DNA of 64,000 nt from Alicyclobacillus hesperidum. Lineage in GTDB: Bacteria > Bacillota > Bacilli > Alicyclobacillales > Alicyclobacillaceae. The stretch spans positions 62,001 through 126,000 of the forward strand of contig NZ_FNOJ01000001.1 of assembly GCF_900107035.1 (NCBI RefSeq), given 5' to 3'. Below the pieces are notes generated by a model. The model made no database searches and was not told the origin of the DNA. It saw only the letters and a program-made list of their open reading frames with translations. This document shows, one piece after another, positions 38,385-47,151 of the stretch (positions are counted from its first letter, which is position 1; each line of letters begins with the position of its first letter). The position numbers and the translations under genes were made by a program.

Positions 38385-39586
38385 ACAATGCGCAAATGGG
38401 TCAGGTTGTAAACCTAGGCGAAGGAGGCTACTTGCCCTGGCCGCATGTTTCGCTTGGCCTGCGCATCTCTGTGGGCCTGCTCCATGGATGTGCCGGAACG
38501 CTACTCGCGGCGACACTGGCCTGGGACCACAAATCGGCGACGCTCGCACTTGTCGTCGCATGGCTTGCCTGTACGACCGCAAGTCTGACGACAGCTGGCT
38601 TGATGCATAGACTGCGGCCGCCGGTGAGCTTACTTGTGGGACTGGCTACAGCCACTGCGCTTTGCGTCGCACTTGTCGTCCCGACGCGTGCGGGCACGGG
38701 ATGGATGGCGGCGATTATCATCTCGGCCCTGCTCGCAAGTGGCCTCAATATGACTTATATGTTCGAAGGAGACGCCGTGCACGCAGGTGCCCGCAATCTG
38801 CGTTGGATAACAGGCATCGCTGCATTTGGCGCGGTCTTCTACGCACTTGTTCAGGCGCGCGACCCAGCGGCACGCAATGCCGGCGCGGTCGGATTTACCT
38901 TCATCTTCACCATGGGCCTGGTCATCGCCCAGATGATGATCATTCGCCGAGCACAGGCGGAGGCGACCAAGCTGTCGCAACGTGCGCTCCTCTACGCGCC
39001 ACTGGGGCTGGCCGAACTCCCGCGCGCGCTTAAGCATCTGCGCCCCATCGTCCGCTATCTGCTGACAGGATTGGCCATCGCGCTCGGCATGCTCGGGTTG
39101 GCTTCCTTACTCATGCACTTTGTCGTCAGCCGTTTGCACCTCGCTGGTCGCAGTTCACAAATCACGCCCAAGCTCCCGTTGCACAGCCATCCACCGCAGC
39201 CGCTGCAGCCTGTACACACATGGGCCGGCGGTACTTCGTGGTTGCTTTGGAGCGCAGTCGCGATTTGTGTGGCAATAGCCATACTGTGGCTTTTGCGCCA
39301 GCAAAGTCGGTTGGCAATTGATGTAAGCGAACCAACAGCCGCTGCGATCACAATTGTCCGCCGGTCGGTAGACGAGGCATTTCGCTTGCAGGCGACAGGG
39401 GATCCAACGCGCAAAGCGTATCAGGCGCGTTTACGAACCTGGCACGCCCATGGACATACCATCGGACGAACGGAGACGCCGCGAGCGTTTTCACTGCGCC
39501 TGCCCACGGATGAGCAGCAAACGACCGACGCCGATCTGTTGAAACGATACGAACGCGTTCGTTATGGTCGCCCTGGCGAACCGTAA
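38381..39586 (+). CDS. TgpA-like membrane protein lacking the transglutaminase core
   Basis: This 401-residue protein has seven N-terminal membrane helices (about residues 22-250), a short His/Pro loop of about 40 residues, one more helix (about 283-307), and a DUF4129-like C-terminal cytoplasmic tail containing ETPRAFSLRL. TgpA-type proteins have the same membrane-loop-helix-DUF4129 order but with a transglutaminase/protease core of 150 or more residues in the loop. Here that core, with its Cys-His-Asp triad, is absent. Start GTG overlaps the DUF58 stop. The 3' end overlaps manA on the other strand by 25 bp. The family call rests on layout and context. Confidence 0.65.
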   Translation: MNNAQMGQVVNLGEGGYLPWPHVSLGLRISVGLLHGCAGTLLAATLAWDHKSATLALVVAWLACTTASLTTAGLMHRLRPPVSLLVGLATATALCVALVVPTRAGTGWMAAIIISALLASGLNMTYMFEGDAVHAGARNLRWITGIAAFGAVFYALVQARDPAARNAGAVGFTFIFTMGLVIAQMMIIRRAQAEATKLSQRALLYAPLGLAELPRALKHLRPIVRYLLTGLAIALGMLGLASLLMHFVVSRLHLAGRSSQITPKLPLHSHPPQPLQPVHTWAGGTSWLLWSAVAICVAIAILWLLRQQSRLAIDVSEPTAAAITIVRRSVDEAFRLQATGDPTRKAYQARLRTWHAHGHTIGRTETPRAFSLRLPTDEQQTTDADLLKRYERVRYGRPGEP

Positions 39587-40557
39587 AACGTGCGGATCGC
39601 AAGGAAATCTCCTGTACAAGCTAATGTATACCCTTGCAGGTCAGACGGAATCAACGCTGTATCCCCTGGGACAAGGGATATCGCACGTTTTGTACCATCC
39701 CCTGGGTCAAAGCGCAGTTCGCCCTTCCCCTCGACCGCGATCACGACGTCCGGATTCCCAGGCACGCCGTGCGTAACTTCCGCACAACGTCCGCGCAGCA
39801 GGACGCGATCAATCGTGAAGTAAGGACATTCAGCCAATCGAGTCAGCACAAAGTCCACTTCCTCGTGCAAGATCCGTGGTTGGTCCATCGGCTCTACTGG
39901 TGCGCCATAGACGAGCACGTCGGCCGCCTTGTCGACGTGCAACTCGCGCGGCTTCCCGCTTGCGTCCACCCGATCCCAATCATACACGCGGTACGTGACG
40001 TCCGACGTCTGCTGAATCTCGAGGACTTTTGTACCAGCCAAGAGCGCGTGTAAGGTGCGCGCCGGTACAAACACTAAATCTCCCTTCTGTATCGGTAGGT
40101 AATTCAGGTAGTCGCGCACGTGGCCTTCTGCAACCGCTCGTAGATAGGTTTCGCGATCAGGGAAGGTGTGTCCGTAATTCACCTTTCCATCCGACTTAGC
40201 ATCGAGAACGTACCAAGCCTCGGTCTTCCCGAAATCACCCTCATGCTCCCTGGCATACGCATCATCGGGATGGATTTGCACAGACAAATCGCTCTCGGCC
40301 TCCAGATACTTAATGAGGAGTGGAAAGCGCCCTTGCGGAGAGCGTCCCAGGTAAGCACCTGGATGCTCCTCGGTAAGCTCCGCAAGTGTCCGCCCTGCAA
40401 GCGGTCCATCCGCGACGACGCTCATGCCATTGGGATGACCAGACAGCACCCAGTACTCCCCAATAGGTTCGTCCATCTGCACTCCAAACGTCGATTTCAG
40501 CGCGTGCCCGCCCCAGATACGCGGCATTGGCACAGGTTTAAACTTCACTGGCCACAC
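39562..40557 (-). CDS. manA: Mannose-6-phosphate isomerase, class I
   Basis: This 331-residue zinc enzyme interconverts mannose-6-phosphate and fructose-6-phosphate. Metal ligands are in VQIHPDDAYA and in EAWYVL, and a third in the cupin core (ARTLHALLAG). The length is that of the short Bacillus type. GTG at 40557 overlaps the previous gene by 13 bp, with AAAGGAG 11 nt upstream. It may supply mannose donors for the PIG-V-like enzyme nearby, which is inference. Confidence 0.93.
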   Translation of the reverse strand: MWPVKFKPVPMPRIWGGHALKSTFGVQMDEPIGEYWVLSGHPNGMSVVADGPLAGRTLAELTEEHPGAYLGRSPQGRFPLLIKYLEAESDLSVQIHPDDAYAREHEGDFGKTEAWYVLDAKSDGKVNYGHTFPDRETYLRAVAEGHVRDYLNYLPIQKGDLVFVPARTLHALLAGTKVLEIQQTSDVTYRVYDWDRVDASGKPRELHVDKAADVLVYGAPVEPMDQPRILHEEVDFVLTRLAECPYFTIDRVLLRGRCAEVTHGVPGNPDVVIAVEGKGELRFDPGDGTKRAISLVPGDTALIPSDLQGYTLACTGDFLAIRTFYGSPGRP

Positions 40558-41555
40558 GACTGCGACAACTCCTTTGCGAGTTCCTGAAGCTCAGGCACAA
40601 TTTTGGCGTCCTGAATGCGCCCTTCGATCACGGCGATCAAGTTGTCGATAGCCAGTTGACGCATCGCGTCCCGCGTCGCATGCGTAGCCGAACCGATATG
40701 TGGCAATGCGACGACGTTGGGCAGCTTGAGAAGTGGGTGATCATGGGGCACAGGCTCCTGCTCGAAAACATCGAGTCCTGCGGCGCGGATGCCCCCGCTC
40801 GTGAGCGCCTCGTATAACGCTGTCTCATCGACGGTTTTACCGCGAGAAATGTTGATGAAGATGGCCGAAGGCTGCATCTTGGCGAACATCTGACGGTCCA
40901 TTAAACCGACCGTCTCCTTCGTAAGCGGCGTAAGAAGCACGACAAAGTCAGATGCCGCGAGCAGATCCGGTAAGTCGAGGTACACGGCCTGTAATTCCTG
41001 CTCCACGCTTTCATGGCGGGAGCGACTGTTGTAGAGCACATTCATGCCAAATCCGAGGCGCGCCCGGCGCGCTACGGCATGCCCAATCCTCCCCATTCCC
41101 ACAATACCCAAGGTCCTGTGGTGCACATCGACTCCGTACAACACTTCGTCGTCTCCGCGCTGCCAGTGGCCCTGCCGCACATAGGTATCCAGCTCAACCA
41201 CTCTACGGGCGGTCGCAAGCATAAGAGCAAAAGCGAGATCGGCCACCGTTTCATCGAGGACGCCAGGCGTATGGGCTCCAAGCACGCGGTGCTTGCGCAT
41301 GGCTGGGATGTCAAAGTGATCGTATCCGACCGAAGACGTGCTTACAACGCGTAGACGCGGGGCTGCCGAAAGCAAGGTCTCATCGACGCGCGTGCCACTG
41401 GTAAGCAGAGCGTCCGCGTCGGCAATGGCATCAAATAAGAACGATTTAGCAATCGGCCCTTCGCCCTCCCAAGCGACGACCTCGCCCAGGGTAGCCAGCC
41501 TGGCTCGTTCGGCAGCGCGGAGCGGTTTCGTCGAAAGTATACGAACCACATACAT
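40545..41555 (-). CDS. D-2-hydroxyacid dehydrogenase
   Basis: This 336-residue NAD(P)-dependent dehydrogenase resembles glyoxylate/hydroxypyruvate reductases. The Rossmann loop GIVGMGRIGHAVARRA, the substrate Arg in NISRGKTVDE, the Glu in LDVFEQEPVP and the catalytic His in LPHIGSATHATR are all present. The substrate cannot be told from the sequence. The ATG at 41555 abuts a GGGGGG run; GTG at 41549 would have better spacing, so the N-terminus is uncertain by two residues. It overlaps manA. Confidence 0.9.
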   Translation of the reverse strand: MYVVRILSTKPLRAAERARLATLGEVVAWEGEGPIAKSFLFDAIADADALLTSGTRVDETLLSAAPRLRVVSTSSVGYDHFDIPAMRKHRVLGAHTPGVLDETVADLAFALMLATARRVVELDTYVRQGHWQRGDDEVLYGVDVHHRTLGIVGMGRIGHAVARRARLGFGMNVLYNSRSRHESVEQELQAVYLDLPDLLAASDFVVLLTPLTKETVGLMDRQMFAKMQPSAIFINISRGKTVDETALYEALTSGGIRAAGLDVFEQEPVPHDHPLLKLPNVVALPHIGSATHATRDAMRQLAIDNLIAVIEGRIQDAKIVPELQELAKELSQSCGQ

Positions 41556-41700
41556 CCCCCCATATAGACTTTTCTCAATGCCACTCTACACCTTCCCTCG
41601 AGGCGAAGAAAGGGGCTTCTCAACAAGCGCATTTCGTGGTTTACTGAGACCAATGGCAGTATCGGGACGTTGTACACATTTTGAAAAAGGTGGGAATCGG

Positions 41701-42171
41701 TTGGACAACCCATCCATCTGTTCGCTGTGTGTCGATTATGCGTTGGGGGAATTGTCAGATGAACTTCTGAAGAAGCGGTTTGAGCGTCATCTCGGCCACT
41801 GTCACACTTGCCAGCGCGACGTACTCGAATACCGTGAATTGATTGATATGTTCGAGCCTCGGTCGGAAGCGGAATCGCACGTTCAACAGCAGCGGAAATT
41901 GGCTGAAGTCATACCGTTCCCCACCCCCTCTAGGGGCGACATCCGGACTCGCGCGGTCAGGTATGCCCGACGCAAACATCTCACGGCGTTGACACTGTCG
42001 GCGGCGCTTTTATTGATGAGCTTTTTGAGTATCACGGGAGATCACGGTAAATACAGCCGAGCCATCGGTTTTGCCATCACGTGGCATCGCATTTCGCACG
42101 TTTCCCGCACGCTCATGGCAAAGGGCGAACAGCTCACGGACAAAATTCATATCAAGCATGGTCTGCTTTAA
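41701..42171 (+). CDS. Membrane-anchored ZAS-type (anti-sigma-like) zinc finger protein
   Basis: This 156-residue protein has the zinc motif H-x3-C-x2-C in HLGHCHTC (about residues 39-46), preceded by CSLC and a short helix (VDYALGELSDELLKK), and one membrane helix at about 98-116. This is the layout of ZAS anti-sigma factors that hold an ECF sigma factor at the membrane. No sigma factor gene is adjacent. I chose the TTG at 41701 because AAGGTGGG lies 6 nt upstream; in-frame ATGs at 41581 and 41653 lack such a site. Confidence 0.7.
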   Translation: MDNPSICSLCVDYALGELSDELLKKRFERHLGHCHTCQRDVLEYRELIDMFEPRSEAESHVQQQRKLAEVIPFPTPSRGDIRTRAVRYARRKHLTALTLSAALLLMSFLSITGDHGKYSRAIGFAITWHRISHVSRTLMAKGEQLTDKIHIKHGLL

Positions 42172-42204
42172 AAGGGTCAATCGACGTGTGTCGATTGACC
42201 CTTT
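42171..42204 (+). terminator. Terminator hairpin
   Basis: Perfect 15-bp arms (42171-42185 and 42190-42204) with a 4-nt GTGT loop end in CCCTTTC. The symmetric stem could also stop transcription coming from the minus strand. Confidence 0.8.
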
Positions 42205-42299
42205 CTAGCGTACGCCTGACTCAGATGGCGATGCTGGAGGACGCACCACATCATGACATGCCTTTTCCTATCCCAACGATAACCGTGGCCTCGAGAGCA

Positions 42300-43463
42300 T
42301 CACCGATACTCGACCGTTTCCCACTGTTTTGTTGCGGCGGATCGCTCCACCGTATCCAGAATACATTGGTTACGAACACCGTCCTCAAAATCTGGCTTGC
42401 ACGGCGAACCATCCACCAAACTCTTAAAGAAGGTCGCAAACAGGTTCATAAAGGTGTGTTCGTAGCCAATAATGTGTCCTGCCGGCCAATATTTGTCTGC
42501 AAACGGATGTACTGGCTCCGTGCAATTGATGGTACGGAAACCCTGCAATCCAGGTTCGTCGTCCTCCAAATACACGTGCAAAAGATTCATATTTTCCAAA
42601 TCCCAACGCAGAGATCCCCGCTCACCGTTGATTTCAAAGCGATTGCCATTACGGTTACCTGCCGCAAAACGCGTCGCCTCGAACACACCTAGCGCGCCGC
42701 TTTCAAAATGCGTCAGAAATGCGACCGCATCGTCGACATCCACATTTCCCGTCTGCGAGCGATCCGCACGCGCCTCCAAGCCGCCAGACATCTCGCCGAG
42801 CGGCCGTTCTTTGATGAAAGTCTCCATGGTCGCCGCGAGATCGCGTACTTCCCCGACCAAAAACCTTGCAAGATCGAGAATATGTGCGCCGATATCGCCA
42901 AGCGCCCCAGACCCTGTGACTTCTTTGCGCAAGCGCCACACGAGGGGGAAGTTCGGATCCATGATCCAATCCTGCAAATACTGAGCCCGGACATGATAAA
43001 TTCTTCCCAGTCGTCCATCGTCGATGAGCCGTTTCGCCAACTGCACGGCTGGGGCGTAGCGATAATTGTGACACAGCAACGCGCGCACACCGCTTTTTTC
43101 AACGGCTTCACGCATACGCACCGCTTCCTCGACGGTCATCGCCAAGGGCTTCTCACAAATCACATGCTTGCCTGCCTGCGCCGCCGCAATCGCCATCTCG
43201 GCATGGGCGACGTTGGGCGTCACGATGTCGATCACGTCGATATCGTCGCGCTCGATGAGCCGACGCCAGTCCGTATCGTAAGAGGCAAAGCCATATTGCT
43301 CGGCCGCTTGGCGAACCGCCCCTTCATTGCGGCCCGCGATTGCCTGTAATACAGGTGTCACAGGCAAATCGAAGAAAAAATCGAGATCGCGAAAGGCGTG
43401 GCTGTGTGCCTTCCCCATAAACTGATAGCCAATCATGCCGATTCTCAGTGCCCGTTTCGACAT
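42300..43463 (-). CDS. Gfo/Idh/MocA oxidoreductase 1
   Basis: This 387-residue dehydrogenase has an N-terminal Rossmann fold (RIGMIGYQFMGKAHSHAF), the dinucleotide/catalytic Lys motif CEKPLAMT, and the catalytic Asp/His segment GDIGAHILDLARF. Family members oxidise a sugar or inositol hydroxyl using NAD(P). AGGAGG lies 6 nt before the ATG. It is the last gene of a six-gene operon and lies 31 nt after the second oxidoreductase. Its C-terminal half is longer than that of its neighbour, so the two probably differ in substrate. Confidence 0.9.
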   Translation of the reverse strand: MSKRALRIGMIGYQFMGKAHSHAFRDLDFFFDLPVTPVLQAIAGRNEGAVRQAAEQYGFASYDTDWRRLIERDDIDVIDIVTPNVAHAEMAIAAAQAGKHVICEKPLAMTVEEAVRMREAVEKSGVRALLCHNYRYAPAVQLAKRLIDDGRLGRIYHVRAQYLQDWIMDPNFPLVWRLRKEVTGSGALGDIGAHILDLARFLVGEVRDLAATMETFIKERPLGEMSGGLEARADRSQTGNVDVDDAVAFLTHFESGALGVFEATRFAAGNRNGNRFEINGERGSLRWDLENMNLLHVYLEDDEPGLQGFRTINCTEPVHPFADKYWPAGHIIGYEHTFMNLFATFFKSLVDGSPCKPDFEDGVRNQCILDTVERSAATKQWETVEYR

Positions 43464-43494
43464 GCCGATCCTCCTTCAATACCCCTGGGCCGAC

Positions 43495-44538
43495 TTACAG
43501 CCGCACGGCTTCTCCAAGTTCAGCGGATCGATACAGACCATTGAGAATCCGCTGCAGTTTCACGCCCTGTTCCGGCGTCGAAAGCGGTGGCTCGCCACCC
43601 AGACATGCGTCGACGAAACGTTTGATCTCGCGCTCATAAGGCGAAATTTCCGGCAGGAATGCTGGGCTGACATCAATGAGCGCACCGTGCTTTTCCTGAT
43701 AAATCTCCAGCGGGAAGACGTTGGCTCCCCCTGCGTCACCCATCAGCTTAACGTTCATCTCATCACGAATTTTGACATTCGCTGCAAACGCCGATTCCAG
43801 GACGAGCGTCGCGCCGTTGGCAAACTGGACGAAACCGCGCGCCATGTCCTCGACCGTAAAGTTTTCATAGTCCCAGTCGCCAAGCAAGCCAACGCCCTTG
43901 CGCGTACCCAGCTTCTGATATGTCGCGCCAAAGACCATCGTCGGTTCTGGATAGCCCATCAAGAACAGCGCCGCGTCGAGCATATGGCAACCGATGTCGA
44001 TGAGTGGACCGCCACCTTGCAGTGCCTTGTTGGTAAACACACCCCACCCCGGAATGCCGCGCCGGCGCATCGCGATGGCTGTCGCCGCGTAGATGTCGCC
44101 AAGCTCTCCTGCATCGATAAAGCGCTTTAAAGTATCGACTTCCTTCGAATGGCGGTAGTGAAATCCATACGAGAGAAATTTCCCGGCCCGCTTCGCGGCA
44201 TCTGCCATCTCCTGAGCCTCTTCCACCGTCATCGCCGGTGGCTTTTCACACAAGACGTGGCAACCTGCATTCAGGGCTGCGATCGACGCATCTTTGTGGA
44301 ACTTGTTCGGTGTGCAAACGCTCACGACATCGAGCTTGGTCCCTGCCAGCATCTCATCGACCGTGTGGTACACGTTCGGGATCGAAAATTTTTCTGCGGC
44401 TTCCTGCGCTTTTTCGAATGCGACATCGCAAATCGCTACAATTTCAACTTTATCTCCACATTTCAGGTAGTTCGGGATGTGCACCTGTTGTGCGATCCCA
44501 CCGGCACCCACAATACCTACGCGCAATGTGTCCGTCAT
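43495..44538 (-). CDS. Gfo/Idh/MocA oxidoreductase 2
   Basis: This 347-residue dehydrogenase has the Rossmann loop VGIVGAGGIAQQVHI, CEKPPAMTVEEA and the catalytic segment LIDIGCHMLDAALFL. It is clearly a paralogue-level relative of the gene downstream, not a copy. AAGGAGGAG precedes the ATG. It starts 13 nt after an isomerase-type gene. YcjS of E. coli, a D-glucoside 3-dehydrogenase, is of the same family and is also encoded with TIM-barrel partners. Confidence 0.9.
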   Translation of the reverse strand: MTDTLRVGIVGAGGIAQQVHIPNYLKCGDKVEIVAICDVAFEKAQEAAEKFSIPNVYHTVDEMLAGTKLDVVSVCTPNKFHKDASIAALNAGCHVLCEKPPAMTVEEAQEMADAAKRAGKFLSYGFHYRHSKEVDTLKRFIDAGELGDIYAATAIAMRRRGIPGWGVFTNKALQGGGPLIDIGCHMLDAALFLMGYPEPTMVFGATYQKLGTRKGVGLLGDWDYENFTVEDMARGFVQFANGATLVLESAFAANVKIRDEMNVKLMGDAGGANVFPLEIYQEKHGALIDVSPAFLPEISPYEREIKRFVDACLGGEPPLSTPEQGVKLQRILNGLYRSAELGEAVRL

Positions 44539-44551
44539 CTGACGCTCCTCC

Positions 44552-45520
44552 TTATGCCCACCACATCTGTTGCAATTTTTCGCGAATGATCAGCGGTTTT
44601 AAAAAGTCGACCGCCTTTTGGAACCCCTCTTCAATCGACATTAAGCTGTCCTCATGTTCAATGGAGACAGCGCCTTCATAACCCGCGAGTTGCAAGGCAC
44701 TGATAATGTCCACCCAGGTCTGGCTGTCGTGACCATAGCCCACAGTGCGGAAGATCCAGGAACGCTCCTTCTCTTTGGCATACGGCTTGGTATCCAGTAC
44801 CCCGTTGACGGCGACGTTGTGACGATTGAAACCAGTATCCTTGGCGTGCACGTGGAAAATGGCATTATGTTGAGCAAGGGCATGAATCGCCTCAACAGGG
44901 TCAATGCCTTGCCAAAACATGTGGCTCGGGTCAAAGTTCACGCCAATTTGCTCACCGCAAGCCTGCCGCAACCGAATCATCGTCTCCGCGTTATAGACCA
45001 CAAAACCTGGATGCGCTTCGATCGCGACGCGCACACCGCGCTCTTTCAGAAAAGCATTCATCTCGGTCCAGTACGGAATGACCTTTTCGTTCCACTGCCA
45101 GTCTAGTACCTGGGAAAACTCCTCCGGCCACGGACAGGTAACCCACACAGGATTTTGCGAGTGTTCCGACTCACCCGGGCAACCCGAGAAGGTGTTCACC
45201 GTGTCGACGCCAAGCAGTGCAGCCAATTCGATGGTCTCCCGCAGCTCGCGCTGTGCCAGTTCCCGCTTCGTCGCGTCCGGGTGCAGAGGATTGCAGTGAC
45301 AGCTAAGCGCGCTGATGGAAAGTCCGCGCGACGAAATCTCATCCAGGAACGCCTTGCGCTTGTCCGGGCTTGCGAGCAGCCCTGCGCGATCGCAATGTGC
45401 ACCGCCCGGATAGCCGCCTGTGCCGATCTCGACCGTATCGACACCGGCCTTGGCAACGTGATCAAGCATCTCAGAAAACGGCATATTGCCAAACAGTACG
45501 GTAAAAATGCCAAGTTTCAT
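44552..45520 (-). CDS. Sugar phosphate isomerase/epimerase-like TIM barrel 1
   Basis: This 322-residue protein of the AP-endonuclease-2/xylose-isomerase-like fold has four metal-ligand segments: IEAHPGF, NFDPSHMFWQG, FHVHAKDT and SIEHEDSL. Relatives include IolE and the YcjR-type 3-keto-sugar epimerases. ATG at 45520 is chosen because AGGAGG lies 6 nt upstream; the ATG at 45526 abuts that site. It is the largest of three such barrels in the operon. Confidence 0.88.
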   Translation of the reverse strand: MKLGIFTVLFGNMPFSEMLDHVAKAGVDTVEIGTGGYPGGAHCDRAGLLASPDKRKAFLDEISSRGLSISALSCHCNPLHPDATKRELAQRELRETIELAALLGVDTVNTFSGCPGESEHSQNPVWVTCPWPEEFSQVLDWQWNEKVIPYWTEMNAFLKERGVRVAIEAHPGFVVYNAETMIRLRQACGEQIGVNFDPSHMFWQGIDPVEAIHALAQHNAIFHVHAKDTGFNRHNVAVNGVLDTKPYAKEKERSWIFRTVGYGHDSQTWVDIISALQLAGYEGAVSIEHEDSLMSIEEGFQKAVDFLKPLIIREKLQQMWWA

Positions 45521-45557
45521 ACGCATCCTCCTTCAAGCAGGAATCTACATCAAGTGG

Positions 45558-46307
45558 TTACGCTTTCACGCGCGACTGTAAAAACGCGAGGGACGACTGA
45601 ATTGCTGCAAGCGGATCCCCCGGACACACATCTTGTTCGACGATATAATAGCGAACACCTGCCGCTTCGGCCGCCGCGATGATGGCAGACCAGTCGAGCA
45701 CGCCCGATCCGACTTCTGCAAACGCGCCCGTTTCACCGTCCGCGTCCTTCATGTGTAACAAATCGGCACGCCCACGATAACGCTGCAGATATTCGACAGG
45801 GTTATATCCCGCACGATGTGCCCAATAGACGTCCAGTTCCATCTGTACCCCATCTTCGGTAAGCCTACTTAACAGGGTATCGAGCGCGGTTGCGCCGTCG
45901 AATACCTGAAACTCAAAATCGTGATTATGGTAAGCCAGACGAAGTCCTGCCTCATGTAGCGTCGACGCTGCGCGGCGCAAAATGTCAAACAATTGGTCGT
46001 AATCCGCCTTCGTTTGTCGGCGCTCCGGAGGCAACCATGGGCAAACGACATAATCGAGCCCTAGCTGTTTTGCTTCCTCGACCACCTTGTCCAACTCGCT
46101 TTCCAAGCGGACAAGCGGAACATGGCAAGACACAGCACGAATGCCCAAATCATCGAGCAACTCACGCAGCTTGGCAGGCGTATAGCCGCCGTAGGTGTGG
46201 AGTTCAACTACGCGATAACCGATGTCGCGAACCTTTTTTAGCGTGCCCGCAAAATCCGAAGCGAGCAAGTCGCGCAATGTGTATAGTTGCAGTCCGATTT
46301 CAGCCAA
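45558..46307 (-). CDS. Sugar phosphate isomerase/epimerase-like TIM barrel 2
   Basis: This 249-residue barrel has ligand segments YHNHDFEF, ELDVYWAHRAG, LHMKDADG and YIVEQDVC. The EVGSGVLDW segment is common in sugar-lyase/epimerase members of this fold. The start is TTG at 46307, 1 nt after the stop of the upstream gene, with AAAGGGGA before it, so translation is likely coupled. Confidence 0.88.
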   Translation of the reverse strand: MAEIGLQLYTLRDLLASDFAGTLKKVRDIGYRVVELHTYGGYTPAKLRELLDDLGIRAVSCHVPLVRLESELDKVVEEAKQLGLDYVVCPWLPPERRQTKADYDQLFDILRRAASTLHEAGLRLAYHNHDFEFQVFDGATALDTLLSRLTEDGVQMELDVYWAHRAGYNPVEYLQRYRGRADLLHMKDADGETGAFAEVGSGVLDWSAIIAAAEAAGVRYYIVEQDVCPGDPLAAIQSSLAFLQSRVKA

Positions 46308-46308
46308 C

Positions 46309-47151
46309 TTAACAATCCCCTTTCACATTTGCAATCATCTGCGTCAGGCGTTCAAACGCAGTCTGTGCCCGTTCTGCATTCGATCCGGCAAGTGGCTCCT
46401 GATGCAACACTTCGGTTGATACCGGTCCTCGATAGCCAGCTTCATACAGCGCACGCAAGAACGAAGCGAGTGGAATTCTCCCGTCTCCCGGCAGGCACCG
46501 CCGCTGATCATGCGCCAGTGATGGCTCTTCGAGCGCATCGTTTACATGCACATGTACAATCTGTTCCGGCTTTAGAAGAGCGAGATCGTCCGTCGACTCC
46601 TCGGCGGTGTACCAGTGGAAGCTGTCGATCAAAAAGCCGACATTGGGAGCACCGACAGCTTCTAAAAATATAGCGAGTTCCGCGAGATTCTGGACAAAGG
46701 GATACGCTCGATTCCGCAAATGATGCGGACCGACATATTCCAAGCCAAGACGCACCCCATGCGGCATCAAGGCGACGGCACACTGGCGCAGGCGACGAGC
46801 CAAGCGTGAAGCATACGGGACTGGTCGCTCGTCGATCGATGGCCACAGAAATGTGGTGCAGCGAACGGCGCCAAGGCCTACAGCAAAAGCCACCCGTTCC
46901 GGCAGCAGAGCGAGATCGCGCACATAGTCGGCCTCATCGGCGTACAGATCGACCGGCAAGCCAAAGCTTGCAAGCCTTAGGCGACGCGATTGAAACATCG
47001 CTTCGACACGAGAAGAACTGGTCCTCTCGACCTCCTGGTGAAGCCAATGAAGTGGAACGTCCACCCATTCGTAACCGCACTGTACCGCGAGATCCAAATA
47101 GGCCTCCAACTCGTTTGTGTCGACGATCGACGGATGTAGACAAGGTTTCAT
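46309..47151 (-). CDS. Sugar phosphate isomerase/epimerase-like TIM barrel 3
   Basis: This 280-residue barrel has ligand segments LEYVGPHH, FLIDSFHWYT, VHVHVND and STEVLHQEP. It is the most divergent of the three. Its ATG overlaps the stop of the VOC gene (ATGA). The operon thus has three barrels of one superfamily, which suggests successive steps or alternative substrates. Confidence 0.85.
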   Translation of the reverse strand: MKPCLHPSIVDTNELEAYLDLAVQCGYEWVDVPLHWLHQEVERTSSSRVEAMFQSRRLRLASFGLPVDLYADEADYVRDLALLPERVAFAVGLGAVRCTTFLWPSIDERPVPYASRLARRLRQCAVALMPHGVRLGLEYVGPHHLRNRAYPFVQNLAELAIFLEAVGAPNVGFLIDSFHWYTAEESTDDLALLKPEQIVHVHVNDALEEPSLAHDQRRCLPGDGRIPLASFLRALYEAGYRGPVSTEVLHQEPLAGSNAERAQTAFERLTQMIANVKGDC

